DNA of 64,000 nucleotides from Oscillospiraceae bacterium (GCA_015068645.1 SVKD01000011.1:23665-87664), one strand, 5' to 3'. Shown: positions 8,902 to 18,495, numbered from the stretch's first letter. The notes: generated by a model not told the origin, from the letters alone. Program-made: numbers and translations.

Positions 8902-9972
8902 ATGAAGAAAAACAGTCAGAAAAATCAGTTTGTTTTTTTAAAAGAGGAGCTTTTATTAGCAGAGGATACTTTGAAGAAATTGCTGTTTTGGTACCAAAAA
9001 GATCATCGGGACCTTCCGTGGCGCAAAACACGTGATCCGTACTGTATCTGGATTTCTGAAATTATGCTTCAGCAAACCCGTGTGGAAGCGGTAAAAGAAT
9101 ATTACCGTCGCTTTTTGGAGGTCTTGCCGACTGTATCGGCATTGGCAGAGGCAGAAGAAGAACTTGTCTTAAAACTTTGGGAAGGCTTGGGGTATTATAG
9201 CCGCGCAAGAAACTTAAGAAAAGCCGCCGGTGTGATTATGGAAAAACATGGCGGTTTGTTTCCATCTGATTGGGAGTCTGTGCGAAAATTGCCCGGGATT
9301 GGAGATTACACTGCAGGGGCAATTTTATCCATTGCGTTTGGTCAACCCGTTCCTGCCGTGGATGGCAATGTACTTCGGGTATTAAGTCGTGTATTTCACG
9401 ATGAATCCGATATTTTAGATCCCAAAACCAAAGTTCGTATGACAGAGCTTTTAAGGCAGGTGTATCCCACAGAATATTGCTCCGAGGTCACTCAAAGCCT
9501 GATGGAATTAGGCGCTATGGTTTGTGTGCCAAACGGAGAGCCGAAGTGTTTGGAATGTCCTCTTTCGGAAATTTGTGTTACAAAAGCCGAGGGAGATACG
9601 GATAAAATTCCTGTTAAATCCAAAAAAGTTTCCCGAAAAATTGAGAAGAAAACGGTCTTTATCATCCGAGCAAATGGGAAATATGCAATTCGCAAACGTG
9701 TTGAAAAAGGATTATTGCACGGAATGTGGGAACCCATAAACTTTGAGGGGCATCTTTTAGAATCTGAAATCAAAAAGCAATATCCTCTTGCTCAAAAAAT
9801 CAAAACAAATGGGACACACCGCCATATTTTCACCCATATAGAATGGGATATGATCGGTTATTGTTTGGAGCTTCCCGAAGAAGACGGGGAGTGCCAATGG
9901 GTAGGCAGGGAAGAATTGGAATCTACTTATGCCATCCCCAAAGCGTTTCAACCCTTTTTTCAGAATGAATAA
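8902..9972 (+). CDS. mutY: A/G-specific adenine DNA glycosylase
   Basis: A 356-aa base-excision repair enzyme that removes adenine opposite 8-oxoguanine. The helix-hairpin-helix element (LPGIGDYTAGA) is at about residues 130-140. Catalytic residues are Glu53 (SEIMLQQT) and Asp154 (VDGNV). An iron-sulfur cluster loop has four Cys in a C-X6-C-X2-C-X5-C pattern (CVPNGEPKCLECPLSEIC). The C-terminal NUDIX-like domain, which reads 8-oxoG, contains GTHRHIFTHIEW. The length is normal. An AAGGAGGTGG ribosome site fixes the start. The last codons and the stop lie in the edge of the 71-bp repeat. Confidence 0.96.
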   Translation: MKKNSQKNQFVFLKEELLLAEDTLKKLLFWYQKDHRDLPWRKTRDPYCIWISEIMLQQTRVEAVKEYYRRFLEVLPTVSALAEAEEELVLKLWEGLGYYSRARNLRKAAGVIMEKHGGLFPSDWESVRKLPGIGDYTAGAILSIAFGQPVPAVDGNVLRVLSRVFHDESDILDPKTKVRMTELLRQVYPTEYCSEVTQSLMELGAMVCVPNGEPKCLECPLSEICVTKAEGDTDKIPVKSKKVSRKIEKKTVFIIRANGKYAIRKRVEKGLLHGMWEPINFEGHLLESEIKKQYPLAQKIKTNGTHRHIFTHIEWDMIGYCLELPEEDGECQWVGREELESTYAIPKAFQPFFQNE

Positions 9973-10038
9973 GAACCCGACCCGATGACGCAATCAAAGA
10001 TTGCGGTCGGGTGCCCGGAACCTTGTTGTATTCACAAT
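9968..10038 (-). repeat. Dispersed inverted repeat, copy 2
   Basis: This is the reverse complement of the repeat at 62-133, differing by one missing G and one C/T change. Its edge overlaps the mutY stop codon, and a hairpin terminator follows at once. The pair frames the first 10 kb of the window in opposite orientation. Confidence 0.8.
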
Positions 10039-10040
10039 CA

Positions 10041-10078
10041 AAAAAGTGAGTTTTTCTGTAAAGAAAACTCATTTTTTT
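10041..10078 (+). terminator. Intrinsic terminator downstream of mutY
   Basis: GAGTTTT (10048-10054) and AAAACTC (10064-10070) form the core stem, with flanking A- and T-runs. Confidence 0.75.
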
Positions 10079-10150
10079 ATTGTATAACCTGGATATAAAT
10101 ACCATATAATCAAGGGAAGACTTTTTTGAAAAAAAGGGGAGTGTTCCTTG

Positions 10151-11239
10151 ATGAAAAAAAGGTTTAAAAGCCTGTGGTTTCAACTGTTGTTGGTTGGAGT
10201 ATTGCTGATTTTAGTGCATAAAATTTTAAATGACGGGACGGCAATTTCTTCATTTTTTCAACGAATTTATACAGTGCTTCGCCCGTTTCTGATCGGTGGA
10301 TTGGTCGCATTATTTTTATATAAGCCCTGTTTATTTTTTGAAAAACGATTTTTACGGCATCCAAAACGTATTATTCGGCAACATGCTACCGGCCTTGGGG
10401 TTACGGTAGTATACGGTGTGCTGGTTGCTGCATTATGGTTATCGTTGCAGGTAATATTGCCCGGAGTTGTTCGCAATCTGGAGACTCTGGTTCTCAGCCT
10501 TCCTTCCTATTACACAGAAGGTATGGCATTTTTACAACAAAATTCATTGTTATCTTCTATGAATATTCCCCAACGGCTGGCTCCTTTTTTAGAGCAACTG
10601 TTTTCAGCAGAATCGGTTGGTCGCTATATGGAATATTTATCTCACATGGCGACCTCTGTGGTTTCCGTGCTGACGGGAATTGTGGTGTCGGTTTATATGC
10701 TTTTGGAAAAGAAACCTCTTTTTTGTGTGGGCAAACGGTTGGTATCGTTGGTGGTAAGAAGAACAGACAGACACACTGTTTTTTCCCATCTTGGGAAATT
10801 AGGGAATTTGTTTTATTCTTATTTTACCGGACTTGGGTTAGATGCTTTACTGGTGGGAACTTTTTCGGTGTTATTGTTTTTTGCCTTTGACGTGCCCTAT
10901 TCTTTTTTGTTTGGCGTGTTTTCGGGAGTATGCAATCTGATTCCTTTTTTTGGCCCTATTTTTGCAGCTTTGGTGATTTTTTTGTTGTGTTTTTTGTCTT
11001 TGGGGTTTTCAAAAGCAGTTTGGATTTTAGCATTGCAAATTCTGTTGGGGCAGGTTGATTCCAATGTGATTCAGCCGAAAATTATCGGTCATTCGGTGGG
11101 AATTAGTCCTTTTTGGGTGATTTTTTCAGTTTTGGTATTCGGAGAATTGTGGGGTGTGATGGGAATGATTTTCGGTGTTCCCATTGTGGCAGTTGCACGG
11201 TTTTGGTTTTTTGAATTGGAAGAAATGCGCTATGAATAA
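10151..11239 (+). CDS. AI-2E family transporter (UPF0118)
   Basis: A 362-aa polytopic membrane protein of the AI-2E transporter family (PF01594). It has two N-terminal helices (about 12-30 and 40-60), a soluble middle part, and a C-terminal block of helices with the family signature PYSFLFGVFSGVCNLIPFFGP and a later VDSNVIQPKIIG. Members have been linked to autoinducer-2 or Na+/H+ export, but most are uncharacterised. The ATG at 10151 is preferred over an in-frame TTG at 10148, because GGGGAG lies nine bases ahead of it. A TATAAT at 10105-10110 may be the -10 element; its -35 is weak. Confidence 0.88.
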   Translation: MKKRFKSLWFQLLLVGVLLILVHKILNDGTAISSFFQRIYTVLRPFLIGGLVALFLYKPCLFFEKRFLRHPKRIIRQHATGLGVTVVYGVLVAALWLSLQVILPGVVRNLETLVLSLPSYYTEGMAFLQQNSLLSSMNIPQRLAPFLEQLFSAESVGRYMEYLSHMATSVVSVLTGIVVSVYMLLEKKPLFCVGKRLVSLVVRRTDRHTVFSHLGKLGNLFYSYFTGLGLDALLVGTFSVLLFFAFDVPYSFLFGVFSGVCNLIPFFGPIFAALVIFLLCFLSLGFSKAVWILALQILLGQVDSNVIQPKIIGHSVGISPFWVIFSVLVFGELWGVMGMIFGVPIVAVARFWFFELEEMRYE

Positions 11240-11276
11240 AAAAATACACAGAATCATTGGATTCTGTGTATTTTTT
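11240..11276. terminator. Bidirectional intrinsic terminator
   Basis: A 15-bp perfect stem (arms AATACACAGAATC / GATTCTGTGTATT) with an ATTG loop and runs of A and T on both sides. It lies between two convergent genes and can serve both. Confidence 0.92.
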
Positions 11277-11278
11277 GT

Positions 11279-12397
11279 TTATTTATTGGGGAAATACTGG
11301 AATAGATTACATTTAATCATACCGTTATAAAGTTTTCGCTTTTTATCGGAGAATTTGCCGTAATAGTCCTCAAATTTTTCTTCGGGTGTTAAGATAAATG
11401 CAGACCAGCCGGGCAATTTTTTACGGAAGACCTGTCCCATCTGTTTATAGAGCAGCCGGCAGGCTTCTTCATCCAGCAAACGTTCCCCGTAAGGCGGGTT
11501 GCAGACGATGGTGCCTTCGGTGTAGGGCGGGGTGAAATCTGCCACATCTTTTTGAGAAATTTCCATCAAATCAAAGGTGCCGGACAGCTTGGCATTATGA
11601 GTGGTCAGTGCCACTGCATTGGGGTCGATATCTGATGCTATGATTTTTAATTTGGAATCGTTTCGTATTAAGCTTTTTGCTTCGGCTTTGGCGTCTCTCC
11701 AGATTTTTGGGGAAATTTGAGGGAAATACATTGCGGAAAAATCACGGTTTAATCCGGGGGCAATGTTTTTTGCAATCAGCCCTGCCTCAATGGGAATGGT
11801 GCCGGAACCCGAAAACGGGTCTGCAAACACACCGTCATAACGGAAACGGCTTAGGGTGACAATAGCTGCTGCGATGGTTTCTTTTAAAGGTGCCTGATTG
11901 GAATTTTTTCGATAACCACGCTTATGTAAGGGTTGTCCTGAGGTGTCTATCATTAAGGTAAGCACGTCTTTCATCAGAGAAAATTCCACCTGATAGAGAA
12001 CTCCTGATTCCGGAAAATAGCTCTGATGATAAGCACCTTCCAAAGAACGTACAATGGCTTTTTTGATGACCGACTGGCAACCCGGCACACTAAACAGCTT
12101 AGATTTTAGAGAATATCCTTTCACGGGGAAGGAATCGTTTTTACCAATCCAGTTTTTCCAGGGAAGACTTTTTGTGAAGTCAAAAAGCTCATCGAAGGTG
12201 GTGACCTTTTTTTCCCCCATTTTAATTAAAATTCTTTCTCCGCAGCGAATCCACAGATTACAGCGGGCAATAGCGGATTCATCCCCTAAAAAAGTCACTC
12301 TGCCGTCTGTTACTTCGGTGACTTCATAGCCTAATTTTTTCACTTCTCTGGAAACTAAAGATTCCATTCCGAATAAGGTTGTGATAATCAGTTCCAT
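11279..12397 (-). CDS. THUMP-domain class I RNA methyltransferase (YpsC/RlmL-like)
   Basis: A 372-aa S-adenosylmethionine-dependent RNA methyltransferase. The N-terminal ~155 residues form a ferredoxin-like and THUMP RNA-binding region. The C-terminal Rossmann methyltransferase has the SAM motif DPFSGSGT and the catalytic NPPYG, typical of N2-guanine methylation. Its closest known type is B. subtilis YpsC or the N-terminal half of E. coli RlmL, which modifies 23S rRNA G2445; the exact target is inferred. It follows the CopZ-like gene by two bases, so they share a transcript. Confidence 0.9.
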   Translation of the reverse strand: MELIITTLFGMESLVSREVKKLGYEVTEVTDGRVTFLGDESAIARCNLWIRCGERILIKMGEKKVTTFDELFDFTKSLPWKNWIGKNDSFPVKGYSLKSKLFSVPGCQSVIKKAIVRSLEGAYHQSYFPESGVLYQVEFSLMKDVLTLMIDTSGQPLHKRGYRKNSNQAPLKETIAAAIVTLSRFRYDGVFADPFSGSGTIPIEAGLIAKNIAPGLNRDFSAMYFPQISPKIWRDAKAEAKSLIRNDSKLKIIASDIDPNAVALTTHNAKLSGTFDLMEISQKDVADFTPPYTEGTIVCNPPYGERLLDEEACRLLYKQMGQVFRKKLPGWSAFILTPEEKFEDYYGKFSDKKRKLYNGMIKCNLFQYFPNK

Positions 12398-12399
12398 AC

Positions 12400-12600
12400 T
12401 TATTTTACCAAGGTGAAGCCTGCATCTTCAACTGCTTCTCGGATAGCATCTTCTGATACCTCTTTGGTAAGGGTTAAGGTTGCACATTTTTCTTCTAAAT
12501 TCACAGTTGCGGTTACGCCGTCCAGCTCATTTAAAGCATTTTCCACACGACGGGAGCAGTGCGCACAACTCATACCGTCTATATAAATGATTTTTTCCAT
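12400..12600 (-). CDS. Heavy-metal-associated domain protein (CopZ-like)
   Basis: A 66-aa single HMA domain with the metal-binding motif GMSCAHC (Cys12 and Cys15) and the ferredoxin-like pattern of CopZ or MerP. Such proteins carry Cu(I) or another soft metal in the cytoplasm. No copper ATPase or CsoR/CopY regulator is nearby, and the gene is instead paired with an rRNA methyltransferase, which is unusual. A GGAGTG ribosome site precedes it. Confidence 0.88.
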   Translation of the reverse strand: MEKIIYIDGMSCAHCSRRVENALNELDGVTATVNLEEKCATLTLTKEVSEDAIREAVEDAGFTLVK

Positions 12601-12633
12601 AAGAAAGCACTCCTTTTTTGTTTTGTTTTCTTT

Positions 12634-12662
12634 ATCATAACATACTTTTCTAAAAAAATCAA
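12634..12662 (-). promoter_or_regulatory. Promoter of the CopZ-like/methyltransferase unit
   Basis: On the minus strand TTGATT (12662-12657) and TATGAT (12639-12634) have a 17-bp spacer. The -35 overlaps the glmM terminator hairpin. Confidence 0.6.
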
Positions 12663-12694
12663 TCGGACACAGAAAATCTGTGCCCGATTTTTTT
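12656..12694 (-). terminator. Intrinsic terminator of glmM
   Basis: A stem of about 12 bp with one mismatch (ATCGGACACAGA / TCTGTGCCCGAT) lies immediately after the glmM stop codon. Confidence 0.8.
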
Positions 12695-12695
12695 G

Positions 12696-14042
12696 TTATG
12701 CAGAGTATTTCGCTTGTATATGTGCCACGATTTTTTGCCCCAGCTGGGCAATCTTGTCGGAGTCTTCACCTTCCAGCATGACCCGGTATAACGGTTCGGT
12801 TCCGGAAGGGCGGAGCAGAACTCTGCCACGTTCTCCCAGAATTTTCTTCGTATTTTCCAAAATTGCCAGAAGTTCAGTATCTTTTGTGATTTTATCTTTG
12901 GCATCTTTTCTGATTTTCACATTGTAAAGCACCTGAGGAAGTTTTTGCATCAAGGAAGAAAGTTGGGAAAACGGAACTTTCTTTTTTGCAATAATTTCGG
13001 CCATTTTCAGTGCTGTTAAAATGCCGTCTCCCGTAACAGCATCTTTTGGGAAAATAATGTGACCGGATTGTTCTCCGCCAAGAGAATAGCCGCCTTTTTT
13101 TAGTTCTTCCCATACATAGCGGTCACCCACTTTGGTAGATACCAACGAAATGTTTTGTTCTTTTGCAAACAGGGTAAGGCCTAAATTACTCATTACTGTT
13201 GCCACAAGGGTGGTTTTGGCTAACGTGTTTTCCTGTTTCATATGGTATGAGAAGATGGCAAGGGCCTGGTCGCCGTCCACTTCGTTGCCGAATTCATCAC
13301 AAAACAGCGCTCGATCTCCGTCACCGTCAAAGGCAATACCAAAATCTGAACCCGTTTCTGTTGTGAAGCGGCAGATGTTTCCGATATGCGTGGAACCGCA
13401 GTTTTTGTTAATGTTGATGCCGTCAGGTGTATTGCCTGTTGAAACCACTTTGGCACCTAAGCGGCGAAAAACTTCTTCCGCAATTCCTGCAGTAGCGCCG
13501 TTGGCACAGTCTAAAGCAATTTTAATCCCCGAGAAACTATCCGCAGTTTTTTCAATCAGCCAATCAATATAATCTGCTTTGGCATCAGGTGCGGGAAGAA
13601 TTGTTCCGATGCTATCGGATAAAGAGTAGGGAATTTTATTTTCGGTTTGGACTAGTAATTCGATAGCCTCTTCGGTTTCATCCGGGAACTTCATCCCGTT
13701 TTCATCAAATAATTTAATCCCGTTATATTCGGAGGGGTTATGGGACGCGGAAATCATAATGCCGCCGTCGCATCGGTATTTTTGGGTAAGAAGACTGACT
13801 GCAGGAGTTGGCAGGATTCCCAGTTTTATCACATTTCCGCCTGCAGAGAGAATTCCGCTTGTTAGAGCAGATTCCAGCATATCTCCCGATGTTCTGGGGT
13901 CTTTTCCTATGGCAATGGTCGGTTTTTTGTTCTTTTTAGAAAGTTGGTAAGTTGTTGCCCGACCAATGGAATACGCCAAAGGACAGGTAAGCTCCTGATT
14001 TGCGATTCCTCTTACACCGTCGGTACCAAACAGTTGTCCCAT
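12696..14042 (-). CDS. glmM: Phosphoglucosamine mutase
   Basis: A 448-aa enzyme converting glucosamine-6-phosphate to glucosamine-1-phosphate for UDP-GlcNAc and peptidoglycan synthesis. The N-terminus LFGTDGVRG is characteristic. The phosphoserine is Ser100 in ISASHNP, the Mg2+ loop is DGDGDRA at about residue 240, and the substrate phosphate loop is RPSGTEP near 418. The length is typical. It follows the SLH-protein gene by 10 bp and is probably co-transcribed with it. Confidence 0.96.
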   Translation of the reverse strand: MGQLFGTDGVRGIANQELTCPLAYSIGRATTYQLSKKNKKPTIAIGKDPRTSGDMLESALTSGILSAGGNVIKLGILPTPAVSLLTQKYRCDGGIMISASHNPSEYNGIKLFDENGMKFPDETEEAIELLVQTENKIPYSLSDSIGTILPAPDAKADYIDWLIEKTADSFSGIKIALDCANGATAGIAEEVFRRLGAKVVSTGNTPDGININKNCGSTHIGNICRFTTETGSDFGIAFDGDGDRALFCDEFGNEVDGDQALAIFSYHMKQENTLAKTTLVATVMSNLGLTLFAKEQNISLVSTKVGDRYVWEELKKGGYSLGGEQSGHIIFPKDAVTGDGILTALKMAEIIAKKKVPFSQLSSLMQKLPQVLYNVKIRKDAKDKITKDTELLAILENTKKILGERGRVLLRPSGTEPLYRVMLEGEDSDKIAQLGQKIVAHIQAKYSA

Positions 14043-14052
14043 AATGTGTCAA

Positions 14053-15240
14053 TTACTCCTTTATTACTAAAATTTCATATAACACATCGTCGTAGCTGAA
14101 AGCAATCACGGTATCGCCGGTTTCGTATCGGCTGTCATTGATTTCCAAGAAATCGGAAAGCTCGATTTTTCCGTTGGATTTTAATTCATACACGTAAACA
14201 GGATTGTTCACTTCGTATACTTTTTCGGTGTCTCCTGCCAGGGAAATCAGCTCAATCCCTTTTTGTTTGTAAGTTTCTTTCACGGTGCCGACGGCAATGT
14301 GTCTTTTGGTAGTATTGCCGATTGACAACAGTTCTATACGGTTTTCGCGGGGGAGATTGTTGGCGTTTAAACCGATGCTGATACGATTGACTTCATCCCA
14401 CAGATTTCGGGAATAGGATATCACATCACCCGGGTCGATTCTGTTGTCGTCTGCAATGGCACTTTTGGTAATGGTAACATCTTCGTCAATAAGAAGTGTG
14501 GTCAGTTTTCCATCTTGAAAGCCTTCCACTTTGGTAATGAGTTCGTTGTGCTCATTTACCACGGTGGATACACGGGATATCACAAAGAAGTAATTGTTTG
14601 CTTTTAGCGTTTCTTGCTCGGTTTGGTTATTGTTATCGCCTTCGTTGCTTTCAGGTTTTTTGTAGTTTAATGCACGCTCTAATACCATTGCAATTTCTGC
14701 ACGGGTAATTTCTTTATGAGGACCAAATGTTCCGTCAGGATAGCCGTTTAGAATTTCTTCATGAGCCAGCGCTTTTACCGCAGAAACATAGGTTTCGTCC
14801 ACTGCTTCCAAATCCCGGAAGGAAACGGATTTATCCGCGAGGGAATTGGTTGGCTTCAGGGCTACATAAATGGCATATGCCACTTCCTGACGAGTGATGT
14901 TTTTTTGAGGCATAAAGAGTTCCGAATTGACGAAATAGCCGCCGCTTTTGGTAACGTAGGGATAAAACCAGTCTTTTTCTGACACATCTTCATAGGAAAC
15001 AGTTGCTTTATTGCCGAACATCAAAGTGATTAACTTCGTAAATTCTGCCCGGGTGATGTTTTTTTCGGGACCAAATGTGCCGTCTGTGTAACCGTTTATG
15101 TATCCTTTTTGGGAAAGATTGGTAATGGCGGATTTTGCCCAATCATAGTCCTGTGTTACATCGGGGAAGGCAAAAACGGAAACGGTCAGCGTAGTAAGTA
15201 TCATTGTCATACATAAGAAATATCGTAGTAATTTTATCAT
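14053..15240 (-). CDS. S-layer homology (SLH) domain surface protein
   Basis: A 395-aa exported protein with a signal peptide (residues 1-24). Three SLH modules occupy about residues 25-195; two show the clear GYTDGTFGPEKNITRAEF-like signature and the middle one is more divergent. SLH trios bind pyruvylated wall polysaccharide. The C-terminal ~180 residues are predicted soluble and beta-rich (VVNEHNELITKVEGF and so on), with no domain I can name. It is the first gene of the unit with glmM and is served by a good promoter. Confidence 0.88.
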   Translation of the reverse strand: MIKLLRYFLCMTMILTTLTVSVFAFPDVTQDYDWAKSAITNLSQKGYINGYTDGTFGPEKNITRAEFTKLITLMFGNKATVSYEDVSEKDWFYPYVTKSGGYFVNSELFMPQKNITRQEVAYAIYVALKPTNSLADKSVSFRDLEAVDETYVSAVKALAHEEILNGYPDGTFGPHKEITRAEIAMVLERALNYKKPESNEGDNNNQTEQETLKANNYFFVISRVSTVVNEHNELITKVEGFQDGKLTTLLIDEDVTITKSAIADDNRIDPGDVISYSRNLWDEVNRISIGLNANNLPRENRIELLSIGNTTKRHIAVGTVKETYKQKGIELISLAGDTEKVYEVNNPVYVYELKSNGKIELSDFLEINDSRYETGDTVIAFSYDDVLYEILVIKE

Positions 15241-15336
15241 ATTAAATCCTTTCGTGGGTGTTTTTAATTGTTTTCACTTCTATAGACGCAACTTTTTTAA
15301 AAAAGTTATCGAAAAACGAACCATAGATTTCATCTC

Positions 15337-15366
15337 ATTATAACTGAAAGGGATAGTTTTTGTCAA
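15337..15366 (-). promoter_or_regulatory. SigA-type promoter of the SLH protein-glmM unit
   Basis: On the minus strand TTGACA (15366-15361) and TATAAT (15342-15337) with an 18-bp spacer, about 100 bp before the start codon. Confidence 0.8.
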
Positions 15367-15411
15367 TAATAAACTGTGACAAAATAAAGTTGGAAGAATG
15401 AGGAACCAAAA

Positions 15412-16125
15412 ATGTGGATGTTAATCGGAAAAACAGCTCTTATTTATGTGGTGGTAAATATTGCAATGCGTTGTATGGGGAAACGTCAGGTGGGAGAACT
15501 TTCCACTTCGGAGGTGATTGTGGCATTTTTGATTTCAGAAGTGGCATCTGCACCGCTCAGTAATCCTGATGTTTCTGTTTGGATGAACATTATCGCTATT
15601 TTTGTTTTGGTAGCAATGGAAATTCTTTACTCTTATCTTAGTATTAAATGTCCGTTTTTTATGACATTGACACAGGGAAGACCAACAGTAATTATTGAAA
15701 ACGGAAAAATTCTGGAAAAGTCGCTTTTAAAAAACCGTTTGAGCATTTCGGAACTGAATGAAGAGTTAAGGCTCAAAAATATCAATATTGCTGATGTGTA
15801 CCTTGCAATTATCGAAAATAACGGACAATTAAGTATTATTCCAACCAACAAAGCTTCGGGAGTTACCAGGGGAGATCTTGGCGTAACGGCCCAGTCGTCT
15901 CCGCAAGATTTTGCTGTGATTATTGATGGGAAAATTTTAGAAGATAATTTAAGACGGGTGGGAAAAAATAAGAAGTGGTTGGAGAAATATCTTCAAACAA
16001 AAAAGGTCTCTTCCGAAAAGGAGGTACTGGCTCTTTATGCAGACCAAAACGGTGCCACCTTTTTTCAAAAAAAATTGCGGAAAAATCAAAATTTAAAAAA
16101 ACTGTTCAAAACGGCAAAAAAATAA
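15412..16125 (+). CDS. DUF421 (YetF/YdfS-like) membrane protein
   Basis: A 237-aa protein with three N-terminal hydrophobic segments (about residues 2-18, 30-48 and 55-75) and a cytoplasmic alpha/beta domain containing GRPTVIIENGKIL and a C-terminal basic stretch. MRCMGKRQVGELSTSE is the hallmark of the DUF421/YetF family. Relatives in Bacillus are linked to spores or stress, but the biochemical role is unknown. A TGAGGA ribosome site precedes the ATG. It is read divergently from the SLH gene. Confidence 0.88.
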   Translation: MWMLIGKTALIYVVVNIAMRCMGKRQVGELSTSEVIVAFLISEVASAPLSNPDVSVWMNIIAIFVLVAMEILYSYLSIKCPFFMTLTQGRPTVIIENGKILEKSLLKNRLSISELNEELRLKNINIADVYLAIIENNGQLSIIPTNKASGVTRGDLGVTAQSSPQDFAVIIDGKILEDNLRRVGKNKKWLEKYLQTKKVSSEKEVLALYADQNGATFFQKKLRKNQNLKKLFKTAKK

Positions 16126-16159
16126 TAAAAAAATTCAGTAAAGTTGTGTATTTCTATTG

Positions 16160-16188
16160 TTGACAAACCAAAAAAAGTGTTGTATAAT
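16160..16188 (+). promoter_or_regulatory. SigA-type promoter of pflBA
   Basis: TTGACA (16160-16165), 17-bp spacer, TATAAT (16183-16188): a full consensus promoter, fitting a highly expressed fermentation gene. Confidence 0.9.
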
Positions 16189-16205
16189 GTGAAAGATAAA
16201 AGAAA

Positions 16206-16223
16206 CAAATACAAAAGTATTTG
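16206..16223 (+). promoter_or_regulatory. Perfect dyad in the pflB leader, candidate operator or hairpin
   Basis: CAAATAC and GTATTTG flank AAAA, an 18-bp perfect inverted repeat placed about +11 to +28 from the expected transcription start. That position would suit a repressor, but a simple RNA hairpin is equally possible. It does not match the Rex consensus TTGTTAANNNNTTAACAA. Confidence 0.35.
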
Positions 16224-16281
16224 AAATCAATTTAACGTTGCTACAGAAAAAAGCGATGAAACAGAAAAGAGGATGATTACA

Positions 16282-18495
16282 ATGGCATTCAAAAGTGGTA
16301 TCTGGGAATCAGAAATCAATGTCAGAAACTTCATTTTAAACAACTACACTGAGTACACCGGTGACGAAAGCTTTTTAGCAGGTCCCACCGAACGTACCAC
16401 TAAATTATGGGACGAGCTTTGCGAACGTCTGAAAGTGGAAAGAGAACGTGGCGGTGTTTATGATATCGACGAAAAAACCATTTCCACCGTATCTTCTCAT
16501 AAACCCGGCTATATTGACGAGGCTTTAGAGCAGATTGTTGGTGTGCAGACTGACGAACCCTTAAAAAGAGCAATTATGCCCTTTGGCGGTATTCGTCTGG
16601 TACATAACTCTTTAGAAGCATACGGCAAAAAGCTGGATCCTGAAGTTGCAAATATCTTTAATTACCGTAAAACTCATAACGACGGTGTATTCGATGCATA
16701 TACCGACGAAATGAAAAAAGCACGTCACACCGGTATTATTACCGGCCTGCCCGATGCATACGGCCGTGGAAGAATTATCGGTGACTACCGTCGAGTAGCG
16801 CTGTACGGCGTGGATTTCTTAATTGAGCAGAAAGAAATTGCGAAAAAGAAAATCAACCCCGTAATTATGGACAGCCCCCATATCCGTTTAAGAGAAGAAA
16901 TCTCTGAACAGATCCGTTCCTTAAAAGAACTCAAAGTAATGGCTCAAAGCTACGGCTTTGATATTTCCAAACCTGCAACCAACGTAAAAGAAGCAATCCA
17001 GTGGTTATATTTCGGTTACTTAGGTGCAGTAAAAGAACAGAACGGTGCTGCAATGTCCTTAGGTAGAGTTTCCACCTTCTTAGATTGCTATGCAGAAAAA
17101 GACTTGGCAGAAGGCACCTTCACTGAAGAAGAAATTCAGGAATTTGTTGACCACTTCATCATGAAATTGAGAATCGTTCGTTTCTTACGTACTCCTGCTT
17201 ATGATGAACTCTTCTCCGGTGACCCCACCTGGATTACCGAAGCAATCGGCGGTATGGCAGAAAACGGCAAAAGCTTAGTTTCTAAAATGTCTTACAGATT
17301 CTTGCACACTTTAACTAACTTAGGTCCTGCTCCCGAACCGAACATGACCGTTCTCTGGAGCGAAAACCTGCCTGAAGCGTTCAAAAAATACTGTGCAAAA
17401 GTGTCTATCCAGACTTCTTCCATCCAGTATGAAAATGACGAGCTGATGAGAGAAAAATTCGGTGATGACTACGGTATTGCTTGCTGTGTATCCGCTATGA
17501 AAATCGGTAAACAGATGCAGTTCTTCGGCGCAAGAGCAAACCTGGCAAAAGCACTGCTTTATGCTATCAATGACGGTAAAGATGAAAGATATTCCGAACA
17601 GGTTGGTCCTAAGGTTGGTGCATTAAGCGGTGAATACTTAAACTACGACGAAGTTATGGAAAAATTCGACAAAATTTCCGACTGGTTGGCAGAGCTGTAT
17701 ATCAACACCTTAAATATCATTCACTATATGCACGATAAATACTGCTACGAAAAACTGGAAATGGCTCTTCATGATGAAAACATCGTAAGAACCTCCGCTT
17801 GCGGTATGGCAGGTCTTTCCGTAGTGGCAGACAGCTTATCTGCAATCCGTTATGCAAAAGTAAAAGCAATTCGTGACGAAAACGGTATTGCTCACGACTT
17901 TGAAATCGAAGGCGATTATCCTAAATACGGTAACAACGATCCCAGAGCGGACGAAATCGCTGTTATGCTGGTTGAAAACTTCATGAAGAAACTGGCAGGT
18001 CACACCACTTATCGTGGTTCCAAACCTACCATGTCTATCTTAACCATTACTTCCAACGTTGTATATGGTAAGAAAACCGGTTCCACTCCCGACGGCAGAA
18101 AAGGCGGCGAACCTTTTGCTCCCGGTGCGAATCCCATGCACGGCAGAGATTCCAAGGGGTGTATTGCATCTATGAAATCTGTTGCAAAACTGCCTTACGA
18201 TTATTCTGAAGACGGTATTTCCTACACCTTCTCCATCATTCCTGCTGCGTTAGGTAAATCTGATGAAGAAAAAGTGGAAAACTTGGTATCCTTGATGGAT
18301 GGTTACTTTGGTGATACCGGTCATCACATCAACGTTAACGTTATCAATAAAGAAGTTCTCTTAGATGCAATGGATCATCCTGAAAAATATCCTCAGCTGA
18401 CCATTCGTGTATCCGGTTACGCTGTAAACTTCATTAAGCTGACCAGAGAACAGCAGTTAGACGTTATCAACAGAACTTTCCATACCCGTTTCTAA
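16282..18495 (+). CDS. pflB: Formate C-acetyltransferase (pyruvate formate-lyase)
   Basis: A 737-aa glycyl-radical enzyme turning pyruvate and CoA into formate and acetyl-CoA. The catalytic cysteine pair is Cys401-Cys402 (IACCVSAMK) and the radical glycine is Gly712 (RVSGYAVNF), both intact. The ATG at 16282 lies nine bases after AAAGAGG, while the ATG at 16273 is too close to that site. The gene heads a two-gene unit with its activase and has a consensus promoter. The acetyl-CoA made would feed the Pta-AckA pathway encoded near 50 kb. Confidence 0.97.
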   Translation: MAFKSGIWESEINVRNFILNNYTEYTGDESFLAGPTERTTKLWDELCERLKVERERGGVYDIDEKTISTVSSHKPGYIDEALEQIVGVQTDEPLKRAIMPFGGIRLVHNSLEAYGKKLDPEVANIFNYRKTHNDGVFDAYTDEMKKARHTGIITGLPDAYGRGRIIGDYRRVALYGVDFLIEQKEIAKKKINPVIMDSPHIRLREEISEQIRSLKELKVMAQSYGFDISKPATNVKEAIQWLYFGYLGAVKEQNGAAMSLGRVSTFLDCYAEKDLAEGTFTEEEIQEFVDHFIMKLRIVRFLRTPAYDELFSGDPTWITEAIGGMAENGKSLVSKMSYRFLHTLTNLGPAPEPNMTVLWSENLPEAFKKYCAKVSIQTSSIQYENDELMREKFGDDYGIACCVSAMKIGKQMQFFGARANLAKALLYAINDGKDERYSEQVGPKVGALSGEYLNYDEVMEKFDKISDWLAELYINTLNIIHYMHDKYCYEKLEMALHDENIVRTSACGMAGLSVVADSLSAIRYAKVKAIRDENGIAHDFEIEGDYPKYGNNDPRADEIAVMLVENFMKKLAGHTTYRGSKPTMSILTITSNVVYGKKTGSTPDGRKGGEPFAPGANPMHGRDSKGCIASMKSVAKLPYDYSEDGISYTFSIIPAALGKSDEEKVENLVSLMDGYFGDTGHHINVNVINKEVLLDAMDHPEKYPQLTIRVSGYAVNFIKLTREQQLDVINRTFHTRF

